Assembly (NCBI GenBank): GCA_964370855.1
Contig: CAYJMF010000006.1
Span: forward strand, 1 to 64,000
DNA: 64,000 bases
Origin: JAKLKS01 sp964370855
GTDB lineage: Bacteria; Planctomycetota; JAJSAM01; JAKLKS01
Direction of reading: 5' to 3'
How positions within the stretch are numbered: position 1 is the stretch's first letter; the number at the start of each line of letters is the position of its first letter. The notes below the pieces were generated by a model. That model was not told the DNA's origin and ran no database searches. It worked only from the letters and a program-made list of their open reading frames with translations. Below, piece by piece: positions 53,201-61,337 of the stretch. Position numbers and translations under genes: made by a program.

Positions 53201-53296
53201 CGCTTCCCCGCCGCCGCCCCCACCCGCGAGGAGCCATGCGCCGACGGCGGCCGCGACGGCGAGGGAGAGGAGGAGCGGCAGGGCCCTGCGATCCAT
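50234..53296 (-). CDS. Carboxypeptidase-regulatory-like repeat protein D
   Basis: 1020 residues from ATG 53296 (MDRRALPLLLSLAVAAAVGAW), chosen because the membrane segment follows at once; the open frame upstream runs through the intergenic region. After a Gly-rich linker there are about nine sandwich domains (VVAGTVTRRGRPCTATVTAT, LRGRALNPDGSPFDGFVLAR, ISGRVTTTDGAPAAGAEVAL, VEGRVTDLDGRGIPRSHVSL). Cys-rich spot VECECAAGW near residue 660 is unusual. No catalytic Zn ligands of true carboxypeptidases are present. Confidence 0.78.
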   Translation of the reverse strand: MDRRALPLLLSLAVAAAVGAWLLAGGGGGGEADPAPVRREAAPLANVPSPRHAPDAAAPETLRTGVVAGTVTRRGRPCTATVTATRVREAPDEPDSFEAWERDWIDNARILDLRPGLETTPRAAVEAGPDGVWSFRGLGSGEFHFEARTADGWRGSNGANLGSEGQPVIKPGEVPEPLEIDLAPGPCELRGRALNPDGSPFDGFVLARHGYETFLPVRTDAGGRFVITALPEETVRISALEPGRREIPGPLVILPSGPVEFTVGAEIRELDAVVLAHATGEPIPGARVRLVYLGTEEDGGEILGTDDRGRFPIRFHSTETTRVLVDAAGFASLDEEWFWSGPPPEGPLEFRLRRPARISGRVTTTDGAPAAGAEVALVMEKEVRWSESPAWRTVADGEGGYALADLPPGPALLLVAGGGFVSRNLGGPAPWDRNADVIFLQEGADLRRDLAAVPSARARGSVVDAEGRGKAGVRISVNQGQELMKEGIPVGAGYGSETTTSAEGFFAIPFLFPGFEAVVTTEGEQGDLPPARIPPLASGQEGVVLIQAPPTRTIEILVRSGDAGRPLAGIEVDVEAEIASGWWADAGDEWTTDAGGRVLVGPVPRGTLRIHAGGWDPWWMGSTIDVPESSTGPVVLEVDPLHMPGTEFLDGTVLLPDGTPAAGATVECECAAGWVGFTGEETVTDAEGRFRIRRLHPQEYDVVAELSRPNLDFEGQARARARGGDRGVVITLVDLDRTDAGLDGDETQRILLRAFGPGRAPLRAGDVDAYFLRKDGEGWSSTGRTLIDGLCSIDPPDGSEEERFWLHVTHAESANGSSPAPSHAVFGPFPAAHGTIEVELPAGLTVEGRVTDLDGRGIPRSHVSLLFEGSTGPAGEIDLSCRIADAFADDEGRFVLEGAGEGDYFLVAKSEPGHCGSERIPVRGGAKDLVVPMRSAVSVLVTVLDAGGAPVREAHVVVKQERAFGSYRQSRRTNAAGMVRLEGLDPRVPASLVLRPDGEGRRSETQVKEWMPADTTLRLK

Positions 53297-53373
53297 GGGC
53301 CCATCATGCCCCATCCGGAGAGGTGCGGAGGAGGGTTCCGGAGCGGGACCGGGGGGCGAACAGGACCTCCCCA

Positions 53374-53401
53374 TTGCGTCGCCTGCCCGTTCGCCTACCA
53401 T
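53374..53401 (+). promoter_or_regulatory. Possible promoter of protein E gene
   Basis: TTGCGT (53374-53379) and TACCAT (53396-53401) with 16-nt spacing, 34 nt before the ATG at 53436. Confidence 0.35.
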
Positions 53402-53435
53402 GGGTCTGCCGGCCCGTCGGAGAGGAGAAGCACCG

Positions 53436-55046
53436 ATGATGCGGAGAGTTCGCGGCGGCTTGATCGCGGCGCTGATCCTCTCCTGGCCGGCTTCACCCGT
53501 CCCGGTCCCCCTGTTCGGCCCCGCCGCCCTCGCCGAGGAGCCTCCGGCTCCCCCGCCCCCGGACGAATCGGACGGCATCGTCCGGGACTACGAGGTCGGT
53601 GACACGACCACCATCTCGGGACGCATCCGCTCCGCCTCGGGGAACCCGCTGCCCGAGGATCTGGACCTGGGGATCTCCGGACACCGCGTCCGGGGAAAGC
53701 GCCGCTGGAGCCGCACGATTCCCATCGGACCTTCCGGCACCTTCACCATCGACGGCCTCGAGAAGGGGGCGCTCCACAGGATCACCGTCCTCCGCTGGAA
53801 CAGCACCATCAAGGTGACCCTCGACCGGGTGCCCTGCGGGGCCCGGGACGTGGACATCACCCTGCAGCAGGCCGGCACCATCGCGGGGCGGGTCCTCGAC
53901 GAAGCGGGACGCCCCGCGGGGGCGGGCGTGATGGTGAGCGCCCTCCTCACGCGACGCGGGCAGTCCGGGACCCTCCCCGCGGGCGGATACTCCTCCGCCC
54001 GGACGCGGGAGGACGGCTCGTTCCTCGTGGAGTACCTGGACGCCACGGACTTCACCGTCACGGCGACGACCGGGGCCCGGGGCGCCGAGAGCCGGGCCTA
54101 CGCATGCAAGATCCCGCTCGGCTCCACGGGGGTCGTCCTGCGGTTCCCACGGAAGGATCAAAGGGATCCCGCGACCCCGAACTTCTCCCGAACCTCCCCC
54201 CACGAGCCGGCCCCGACGGCCATCACCGGCCGGCTCCTCCTCCGCGAGGGATCGGAACTCCCCGAGCATTTCAAGCTCGAGGCCGTGCCCGAGACGGGAG
54301 GGGAGAAGAAGGCGTTCTACCCCGACCCCGACGGGATTTTCGACACCGGCACCCTCCCCGACGGCACCTGGACGCTGCGGGGGGTCTCCCCCGACGGCCT
54401 GATGGCCGGGGAGCGCCGGGGGATCAAGGCGGGAAGCCGCGAGGTCGCCATCCCCCTCGACACGCACGGGTGGATCGAGGGCCGGGTCCTCGCCGCCGAC
54501 GGGACCCCCGTCGGGGCGGGCTTCGTCGTGAGGGCTTCCGTGCCAGGGGATTCCGAAGCCCGCGGCCCGGGGCGGGACGGGACCGCCTTGACCCGGAAGG
54601 ACGGGAGCTTCCGGGTGGAATTCCTGAAGGAGTTCCGCTTCACGCTGTCGGTCATGCCCCCGCACACGGAGGATCCACGGCCGCACCCCGAGATCCCCGC
54701 CTCCGTCCAGCGGGACGTGCCCACGGGGAGCCGGTGGACCACGCTGCGCTTCGTGGTTCCGGTCACGGTGACGGGCACAGTGACGAACCTCGACGGGAAG
54801 CCCCTCCCCGGGGTGGAGGTGGACGCCCGCCAGGCCGACCGCGAGAGCGGCGATTTCGCCCGGACCGACCGGGACGGGACCTTCACCCTGCGCCGGCTCG
54901 CCGCGGGGAAGTTCCGGGTCATCCTCTCCCGGGAGAATGAGAAGGCCGAACTCGGGGACTTCGAGGCCCCCGCCGACGGGCTCGTGATCAAGTACCCCAT
55001 CGAGTTCACGGAGCCCGCCGGGAAGACGCCGCCGACGAACCGCTGA
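53436..55046 (+). CDS. Carboxypeptidase-regulatory-like repeat protein E
   Basis: 536 residues from ATG 53436 (a second ATG follows directly), with AGAGGAGAAG upstream. Signal peptide MMRRVRGGLIAALILSWPAS, then TISGRIRSASGNPLPEDLDL, IAGRVLDEAGRPAGAGVMVS, IEGRVLAADGTPVGAGFVVR and VTGTVTNLDGKPLPGVEVDA domains. Smaller than proteins C and D and apparently fully secreted. Divergent from protein D across 139 bp. Confidence 0.78.
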   Translation: MMRRVRGGLIAALILSWPASPVPVPLFGPAALAEEPPAPPPPDESDGIVRDYEVGDTTTISGRIRSASGNPLPEDLDLGISGHRVRGKRRWSRTIPIGPSGTFTIDGLEKGALHRITVLRWNSTIKVTLDRVPCGARDVDITLQQAGTIAGRVLDEAGRPAGAGVMVSALLTRRGQSGTLPAGGYSSARTREDGSFLVEYLDATDFTVTATTGARGAESRAYACKIPLGSTGVVLRFPRKDQRDPATPNFSRTSPHEPAPTAITGRLLLREGSELPEHFKLEAVPETGGEKKAFYPDPDGIFDTGTLPDGTWTLRGVSPDGLMAGERRGIKAGSREVAIPLDTHGWIEGRVLAADGTPVGAGFVVRASVPGDSEARGPGRDGTALTRKDGSFRVEFLKEFRFTLSVMPPHTEDPRPHPEIPASVQRDVPTGSRWTTLRFVVPVTVTGTVTNLDGKPLPGVEVDARQADRESGDFARTDRDGTFTLRRLAAGKFRVILSRENEKAELGDFEAPADGLVIKYPIEFTEPAGKTPPTNR

Positions 55047-55069
55047 TCCGCACGGGGCCCGCGCCGCCA

Positions 55070-55135
55070 GGGGGATACGGTACCCGACCCGATTCATCGG
55101 GATTGGCCTCGAGACGACCGGCCGGGCGAGAGCCC
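55070..55135. repeat. Diverged copy of the hairpin element
   Basis: One arm (55070-55106) matches the 3168-3205 arm with few changes; the interior CCGGCCGGGCGAGAGCC is the reverse complement of the 3211-3227 interior with one mismatch. The second arm is eroded. Lies between convergent genes. Confidence 0.75.
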
Positions 55136-55167
55136 ATCGCCCGACCCCGCGGGTGCCCGCGGCGGAA

Positions 55168-56190
55168 CTACCTCCCGTCGGGCGGTCGCGGCTCCCCGGC
55201 CCCGGCCCCGGGGACCGCCAGTCCCGCGAGGGCCTTCCGAAGCCCCTCGACGATACCGGGGGAGGGGAGCCCCTTGCGGCCGAGGACGAGGAGGGCGAAG
55301 TTGTCGGCGAGGACCTCCTCGGGGTGGATGACGTACTGCGTGTTGCGCCCCACGCGGTCGAGGTAGTCGGGCACGTCCTCGGGCCGGAGCAGCACCGGCT
55401 CCCCCTTCCCGTCCTGCCGCGCGATCCACTTCCCGTCCTTCCCGTCCACGACCATGAGGCGGAACTCGAGGTAGTCGAAGAGCCCCTTCCCGAACTTCGG
55501 GTCGAAGTCCGCCCTCTTCGAGTAGAGGACCGGGAGGGCCCGCACCTTCTCCCCGGCCGCCGTCACCTCCACGGAGTGGGAGCGGGTGAAGGCGTCGGGA
55601 TTGGTGATCCTCCGGTCCGCGAGGGAACCGGGGAGCGCCACCTCGGGGCAGGGAGTGAATCCGACGACGGCGTAGCACCGGTCGCGGAGGGGCCCCGGCT
55701 GCCGGGAGAGCACGTGGAAGAGCTCGTGGACGAGCAGTTCCGGGCCCGGCGTCCGTGCCATGGCGCGGGGGAGGATCACGGCGTTGCCGCGGGTGTAGGC
55801 CGCGTCGAACTCCTCCCGCCCCGTGGTCTGCACGACGAGGGTCTCCGCAGGGAGGGGAAGGCCGAGCTCCCGCAGGGCCGGCTCCACCTTCGCGACCGCC
55901 TCCCGCCAGTCGGCCTTCTGCTCCGGGCTCCAGGGGAGGACCTGCTTGCGTGCGAAGGCGAGGAACTCCTTCTTCGAGACCGCCTTCGTCGACTGCAGCC
56001 GGGCGGCACGATCGAAGGGCCCCATCGCATCGACGAAGGGGTCCGCCTTCCCCAGGATCTCGCGCCCCTCCGCCTCCGTCGCGAAGCGGACGACCGTCCC
56101 CTTCCGGAGGTCGAGGAGTCCGTCCCCATCCGCCGCTGACGCCGGCCCCGCCGCCAGCGCCACGAGGAGCGTCCAGCCCTTCGCCCTCAT
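55168..56190 (-). CDS. Secreted HExxH protein
   Basis: 340 residues from ATG 56190 (MRAKGWTLLVALAAGPASAAD, signal peptide); ATG 56196 two codons earlier is equally possible. The core has LLVHELFHVLSRQ at about residue 154 and an acidic HPEEVLADNFALL about 135 residues later, compatible with a zinc metallopeptidase with a distal Glu ligand. TRGNAVILPRAMAR precedes it. No close family is named. It is encoded on the same strand as, and 247 bp downstream of, the larger HExxH gene, with a strong hairpin between them. Confidence 0.65.
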   Translation of the reverse strand: MRAKGWTLLVALAAGPASAADGDGLLDLRKGTVVRFATEAEGREILGKADPFVDAMGPFDRAARLQSTKAVSKKEFLAFARKQVLPWSPEQKADWREAVAKVEPALRELGLPLPAETLVVQTTGREEFDAAYTRGNAVILPRAMARTPGPELLVHELFHVLSRQPGPLRDRCYAVVGFTPCPEVALPGSLADRRITNPDAFTRSHSVEVTAAGEKVRALPVLYSKRADFDPKFGKGLFDYLEFRLMVVDGKDGKWIARQDGKGEPVLLRPEDVPDYLDRVGRNTQYVIHPEEVLADNFALLVLGRKGLPSPGIVEGLRKALAGLAVPGAGAGEPRPPDGR

Positions 56191-56403
56191 CCGCATCGCG
56201 TCGCGTACCTCCCACCCTGCACCCGCCCATGGTACTGCGGGTCGTCGGGGTGCGGACGACGGGAGCGGGGACTTCCCGCCTCCCTGCGGTCCGGCGTCGC
56301 CGTGACCCCCATCACACGCGGCCGAGGGAACCGTGCGACCCCCGGGGAATTCCATGCTGAGGTGCACCGGTCCGGCGGAACACAGGCCGCCGGACGGTCG
56401 ATC

Positions 56404-56434
56404 GCCGCCCCCGGGGCCGGGCCCCGGGGGCGGC
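56404..56434 (-). terminator. Perfect 14-bp GC hairpin after the DUF1570-like gene
   Basis: GCCGCCCCCGGGGC, loop CGG, GCCCCGGGGGCGGC; begins 9 nt past the stop of the gene ending at 56444. No T tract, but position and stability suggest transcript end or 3' protection. Confidence 0.55.
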
Positions 56435-56443
56435 ACCCACGCG

Positions 56444-58537
56444 CTACTCCCCCAGGTTCTCCCTCAGCGTCCGCAGTTCGGGGGAATCCGGGAACTGGAG
56501 CAGTCCCTGGCGAAGAAGGATGAGGGCCTTCTCGCCCTGCTTCGTCCCGGCGGCGACGCCCACGCGCAGGGCCCACTCGGGACCGGACACCGGCGAAGCG
56601 CCCCGCCCGTAGAGGGAGTCGAGGAACTTGTCGAGGGTCTCCACCCGCTTCCACCGGGAGGCCACCTCGAAGGCGATGGACAGCGGGATGATCCGCTCCT
56701 CCGCCGGCGGAGGTACCGCGCCCCCCCCGTCGGCCCCCCCGCCCCCGGCGACGGCGCGGTCGAACCCGGCGATGGTGGTCATGAAGTCCAGGGGCTGCCC
56801 CAGCACCGTCGCGATGCCCATGGCGCGGCCGACGAACTCGACGTTCCCGGGCTCCTCCGCCACGGCCCGGCGCGCAAACCCGCGGGCGTCCTCGGGCCGC
56901 CCCGAGGCGAGCATGAGGGCCGCGACCGTGTCCATGTCGACGGCGTCGGGCTCCGCGGCGACGGCCTCGATGGCCATGGACAGGGCGGCCCGCGCGCGCT
57001 CCCGGTCCGCCTCCTCGAACAGGTGGGAGCCCCCCAGGTCCTCCTCGTACAGGATGCGGGCGCAGGGACCGAGGACCCGGGGATCCCCGTCCCCGAGCCG
57101 GCGGACCAGCTCCACCTGGGGAGCCCGCTCCGCGGAAGAGAGGTGGCGCATCCACTCGACGCGGACCCGGGCGTCCAGGGGGTCGAGGTCCAGGGCCCGG
57201 GCGAGCATGGTCCTCGCGATCCCCTCGCCCTCCGGGACGTGGCGGTACAGCCGGGCCACCCGCAGGATCTCGCGCGGATCGTCCCCGGCGAGACGGCCCG
57301 CTTCGTCCAGGGCGGTCCGCGCCCCCGCATCGTCCCGGGCGTTCAGCCGCTCCACCGCACGACGGAGGAAGGGGAGCGGCGTCTCGAACTTGAGTCTCCG
57401 CGCGTGCTCCATCATCTCCCGCTGCAGCTTTCCGGGCTCCTTGATGCGGAGGTGCTCCAGCAGGCTCGACCAGGCGCCGGGCCCCTCCCGGGCGGATGCG
57501 AGCATCGCCTTGCAGTAGTTCTTGAACGGGAGGCGGTGGTTCCCGCTCCTTCCATGCTGGAGGAAGTGCACGAGGAGCCAGGACATCGCGTAGTCGTCCA
57601 GCCCGAACTCCCGCAACGAGGGATCGCAGGAGACCACGTCCTCGAGCTTCGGGAGCTTCCCCGCGGCGTCGAGGTCGAGCACGTCCTGCAGCCGTCCCTC
57701 CTGGACCCCGCCCACCCGGTACTGGCCCATGCGGTACCGTAGCACGCTGAAGTACTCCGCGAGCCCCTCGCTCAGCCAGATCGGCTTCCCGGCCTCCATC
57801 TCGGCGCTCATGTAGAGGTGGGTCATCTCGTGCAGCAGCGTCCGCGCCGTCTGCTCCGGCTCCTCCGGGAGGAGGAAGAGGACGATGCGCCGTTCCCCCC
57901 CCGTGACGCAGTACCCGACGACGTGCTCGCCGGGCGACGCCATGTCCTTCCTCTTCCGCTCCTCGAAGGAGCGGCGATCCCGGTAGACCAGGACCTGGAC
58001 CATGAGATCGGTCCGGCCGCCGGGGCCGTTGGAGGCGAAGAACTTCCCGAAGTCCTTCAGCAGCTCCGTGAACTCCTCGACGGTGCGGCGCGGGAGGTTG
58101 CTCTCGAGGAGGATGTTCCCGATCTTGACCTTCCTGCGGCTTGCCCACGGGATGTCCCGGGCCGCGTCGAGCCGCCTCTCCTCCGCCTCGGCGACGATCC
58201 CCGCGCGGACCTCGCCCGCGCGGAGGGCGGAGTACCACTGCCCCTGGACGCGGACCTGGCCGCTCGCGACGCGGGACTTCTCCTCCTCGTTGCGCGGGGT
58301 GGAGTCGTAGTCGCGGAACCAGCGGACCCTCTCCACCCGCCGTTCCGGCACCTCCAGGGTGACGGAGCCGACGGTGAGCGGGACCTTCCGATCCTTCTTC
58401 TCGCCGACCTTCGCCCGGAGCACCCGGCCGTCGTCGAGCCAGGCGATGTCCTCCCCGTCGGCCGGGATCCCCGGCAGGGCTTCGGGCGGCGGCCCCTGCG
58501 ACAGGAGGAGCGCCAGGGCCAGGGCGGCTCGCAACAT
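56444..58537 (-). CDS. Secreted peptidase-MA/DUF1570-like metallopeptidase with TPR region
   Basis: 697 residues from ATG 58537 (MLRAALALALLLSQG), with GAGGAGGGAG upstream. N-terminal signal, a beta-rich first region, then LLHEMTHLYMSAEM at about residue 235 and IWLSEGLAEYF about 25 residues later: the HExxH plus downstream Glu of gluzincins, as in the DUF1570/peptidase MA-like family typical of planctomycetes. Residues ~400-690 are TPR-like helices (RTALDEAGRLAGDDPREILR; ARGFARRAVAEEPGNVEFVG). A TACAAT box lies upstream near 58574. Peptidase activity is inferred. Confidence 0.82.
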   Translation of the reverse strand: MLRAALALALLLSQGPPPEALPGIPADGEDIAWLDDGRVLRAKVGEKKDRKVPLTVGSVTLEVPERRVERVRWFRDYDSTPRNEEEKSRVASGQVRVQGQWYSALRAGEVRAGIVAEAEERRLDAARDIPWASRRKVKIGNILLESNLPRRTVEEFTELLKDFGKFFASNGPGGRTDLMVQVLVYRDRRSFEERKRKDMASPGEHVVGYCVTGGERRIVLFLLPEEPEQTARTLLHEMTHLYMSAEMEAGKPIWLSEGLAEYFSVLRYRMGQYRVGGVQEGRLQDVLDLDAAGKLPKLEDVVSCDPSLREFGLDDYAMSWLLVHFLQHGRSGNHRLPFKNYCKAMLASAREGPGAWSSLLEHLRIKEPGKLQREMMEHARRLKFETPLPFLRRAVERLNARDDAGARTALDEAGRLAGDDPREILRVARLYRHVPEGEGIARTMLARALDLDPLDARVRVEWMRHLSSAERAPQVELVRRLGDGDPRVLGPCARILYEEDLGGSHLFEEADRERARAALSMAIEAVAAEPDAVDMDTVAALMLASGRPEDARGFARRAVAEEPGNVEFVGRAMGIATVLGQPLDFMTTIAGFDRAVAGGGGADGGGAVPPPAEERIIPLSIAFEVASRWKRVETLDKFLDSLYGRGASPVSGPEWALRVGVAAGTKQGEKALILLRQGLLQFPDSPELRTLRENLGE

Positions 58538-58679
58538 GGCTCCCTCCTCCTCCGGGACGACGGCGGGGGCATTGTATGGGATCGGAGGGGCGGGGACCCC
58601 GGGGCGCGGGCATTCCGTGGGGGGACCCGGTCACGGCCGTGACCATGACTCTCCCGGACGCGGCGTGTAGCATCCGGTC

Positions 58680-60074
58680 ATGCGCTGTCTCGAACCGACC
58701 TCTATCGCATGGCGCCTCGACCGGTGCGCCTCCCCCCCGCCCGCCGAAGCCGCGCCGGCCCGGTTCGATGCGCCCCTCCCGCTGAGGGTGTTCTTCCGCG
58801 CGCCCGGCGAGTGCACCGCCCTCCTCGGCGAGACCCCCACTCCCGACGGCGCCGGGGTCCCCGTCCCCGCCGGTCCCTGCTGGGGCGTGGAGCCCCTCGA
58901 CCGGGGCCTCGACGACGCGGGGCTCGCCGTCCTCGCCGGCCTCCTGCGCGAGAGGGGCGTCCCCGGGCTCCACCTCCCGGCCCTCGCCCGCGTCACCGGA
59001 CGGGGCATCGCGAGCCTCGCCTCGGCGGGCGGCCTCCGCTGGCTCGGTTTCGAGTGCTGCTGGGAGATCCCCGGCCTGGAGGGGCTCCCCCTCCTCCGCT
59101 CCCTTCCGGACCTGGTCGACCTCGACCTCGGATCCCTCCTCCCGGGGGCGGAGGAGATCCGGTCCCTCCCGAAACTGGAGACCCTGCAGTCCACCTGCGG
59201 CGGCCTCGACGGGGAGGCGTTCGAGGCCCTCGGCGGCTGCCCGGGACTTCGGACACTCGACCTCGCCGAAGGCCAGTTCTCCGACGCCGACCTCGCCCGG
59301 CTGCCGGCGCTGCCGCGGCTCGAGTCGCTCCGGCTCGGGCCCCTCGCCCCTTCCTCCGCAGCCCTCGAGCTCCTTTCCCGCCACGCGGGCCTCCGCTGCC
59401 TCCGCCTCGAAGGCTTCCCGCTCGACGCCGCCGCCGTCGACGCCCTCGCGCGGTTGCCCCGCCTCGAGCATCTCCACGGCTTCCGCTACCCGGAGCGCGC
59501 GGAGGAGCTCGACGATTGCGGCCGCCTCGCGGGACTGCGGATCCTCGATGGCTACCCGGAGCCCGGTGCGGCGCTCCTCCCGCGCGTCGCGCGGCTCCCC
59601 CTCCTCGAGGAGCTCGACCTCGACGGGACCGACGTCGGGGACGGCGACCTCGCTTCCCTCGCGGGGCTCCGGGAGCTCCGCGGCCTCGTGCTCCGCAACA
59701 CGTGGACGACGGACGCGGGGCTCGTCCACCTCGCGGGGCTGCGGCGACTCGAGGTTCTCGACCTCTCCCTCACGCGGATCACCGACGCGGGGCTCGCCTG
59801 CCTCGAGGGCCGGGGGAATCTCCTCTGGCTCGGCCTCGATCTCTGCGCCGGCATCACGGGTCGCGGCCTCGCCCACCTCCCCGCCGACGCCGCCCTCGCC
59901 GACCTCGCGGCATCGGGGTCGGGGTTCGACGCGGCCGGGCTCGCGATCCTGGCCCGGCTCCCGGCGCTGCGCTGGACGAACCTGAACAGGACGCGGATCC
60001 CGCCCGGGGAGCTGGCGGCGTTCCTGCGGGAGCGGGGGGAGGGACTGCTGTACGGGGATGACGTCCCCCGGTGA
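58680..60074 (+). CDS. Leucine-rich-repeat protein
   Basis: 464 residues from ATG 58680. At least eleven LRR units of the RNI type with the LxxLxLxxTxIxDxGLxxL pattern: LLEELDLDGTDVGDGDLASL, LRGLVLRNTWTTDAGLVHLA, LEVLDLSLTRITDAGLACLE, LLWLGLDLCAGITGRGLAHL. No signal peptide is obvious; the first 60 residues are a separate cap. TAGCAT lies 9 nt upstream of the ATG. LRR proteins bind other proteins; the partner is unknown. Confidence 0.8.
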   Translation: MRCLEPTSIAWRLDRCASPPPAEAAPARFDAPLPLRVFFRAPGECTALLGETPTPDGAGVPVPAGPCWGVEPLDRGLDDAGLAVLAGLLRERGVPGLHLPALARVTGRGIASLASAGGLRWLGFECCWEIPGLEGLPLLRSLPDLVDLDLGSLLPGAEEIRSLPKLETLQSTCGGLDGEAFEALGGCPGLRTLDLAEGQFSDADLARLPALPRLESLRLGPLAPSSAALELLSRHAGLRCLRLEGFPLDAAAVDALARLPRLEHLHGFRYPERAEELDDCGRLAGLRILDGYPEPGAALLPRVARLPLLEELDLDGTDVGDGDLASLAGLRELRGLVLRNTWTTDAGLVHLAGLRRLEVLDLSLTRITDAGLACLEGRGNLLWLGLDLCAGITGRGLAHLPADAALADLAASGSGFDAAGLAILARLPALRWTNLNRTRIPPGELAAFLRERGEGLLYGDDVPR

Positions 60075-60238
60075 ATCCGGATCGGGTGAATCCGCCGCGG
60101 GTGTGACCGTGGGTGCGCGTTCGGCGGCCGGGTGGACTCCTGGCGCCCGGTTCGTCATCGACTGGTACGCTGTGGGGAAGCAGGCCCATTCCGCCAGGGC
60201 GGGACTCGCAGGACCGCGCGTCGAGAGGAGGAGCCAGG

Positions 60239-60757
60239 ATGAAGAAGGCTCGAAGTGGAAGCATCGAGGCCCCGAAGGGGAGACCTGCGGAAGGAAGCCT
60301 CTACAACTTCCTCTCGGAGAAGGCGGCTGAGGTTCCGAAGCCCGAACACTCCCCGGATCAGGTCATGGCTGAGTGGCGACAGGCACTGCAATCGTTGGTG
60401 ACGACCATTCGAGGGTGGATCAAGCCCCTGGAGGACGCCCAGTTGGCCCATGTCCACGAGGACTCCGCGGTCGTCACGGAACAGTGGCTGGGAACCTTTC
60501 AGGTTCCGCTCCTGACCATCTACTTCCCGAGTGTGGGGGCGATCTCGGTCAAGCCCATCGCGAGGCTGATCATCGGCGCAGAGGGCAGGGTCGACCTGGT
60601 GAATGGACCGAGATACGTGGCCGTCATCAGGAAGAAGGGCACGGGCTGGAACATCGCTGAACAGTCGCCCAAACTCAGCCTGACTCCACTGACCAAGGAG
60701 ACCTTCGAGGGCGCGGTGAGGGAATTGCTGAGTCCTGCGTGGCAAGCTGACAGATGA
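60239..60757 (+). CDS. Partner protein of HEPN-like pair
   Basis: 172 residues from ATG 60239 with AGGAGCCAGG upstream. Contains helix WRQALQSLVTTIRGWIKPLE and a beta-rich core LLTIYFPSVGAISVKPIARL, IIGAEGRVDLVNGPRYVAVI. No family recognised. It overlaps the next gene by 4 bp (ATGA), a hallmark of toxin-antitoxin and defence pairs. Base composition is clearly less GC-rich than neighbours, suggesting recent transfer. An extended -10 like TGGTACGCT lies at 60164. Confidence 0.65.
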   Translation: MKKARSGSIEAPKGRPAEGSLYNFLSEKAAEVPKPEHSPDQVMAEWRQALQSLVTTIRGWIKPLEDAQLAHVHEDSAVVTEQWLGTFQVPLLTIYFPSVGAISVKPIARLIIGAEGRVDLVNGPRYVAVIRKKGTGWNIAEQSPKLSLTPLTKETFEGAVRELLSPAWQADR

Positions 60758-61281
60758 CCGGGCCTTCGCCCGAGGAGTTGCTCTCGCACCATGAGAGGCA
60801 GGTGGCAGCCCTTTCCAGCCTCCAGGATGAACTTCGCACTCGCATGGCAACCGGGACGCCCCACCCGATGTTCATGTTCCTCGGAGCGGACCAGGTGGAC
60901 GCGACCCTGGAGTCCATGCGACGCGAACTCGACTCCCAATTCGCACTGATGGTGGTGGCCGCCTATGAGGCCCTCCTCATGCTGGATGCCAACGCCAGAG
61001 GAAACGGTCCCAGGCGAATCAGGCTTGCGAGGGAATTCCGGACCCTGCTCAGGAAGGGAAACAAGGCCGGCAGGCGGGTCACACTCGAGGAGGTATTGGA
61101 GACCTGGGGCGGATCCTCGATTTCGCGGGGCCCCATAGGGAATTTCAAGCAGATCTACCAGTTCCGCCACTGGCTCGCTCACGGGCGGTACTTCGTCCAA
61201 CGCAGCGGCCTCGCTTCCCTGGACCCCTCGACCGCGGACGATCGCGGGAAGGCGCTCTTGAAGAGCCTCGGCCTCGCGTAG
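60754..61281 (+). CDS. HEPN-like protein with Rx4H motif
   Basis: 175 residues from ATG 60754. All-helical; near residue 145 IYQFRHWLAHGRYFVQ has Arg-x4-His, the catalytic signature of HEPN-fold RNases found in toxins and anti-phage systems. FALMVVAAYEALLMLDANAR and NFKQIYQFR fit the helices flanking that motif. Paired with the overlapping upstream gene and lower in GC than surroundings. It may be an RNase toxin or an RNA-binding subunit; no nucleotidyltransferase (MNT) partner is evident. Confidence 0.65.
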   Translation: MTGPSPEELLSHHERQVAALSSLQDELRTRMATGTPHPMFMFLGADQVDATLESMRRELDSQFALMVVAAYEALLMLDANARGNGPRRIRLAREFRTLLRKGNKAGRRVTLEEVLETWGGSSISRGPIGNFKQIYQFRHWLAHGRYFVQRSGLASLDPSTADDRGKALLKSLGLA

Positions 61282-61337
61282 GCGCGAGTGGCGCCGTTAA
61301 CCACCTGGTTCCGCGGATCGTACCTTCGGGCGGGAGG

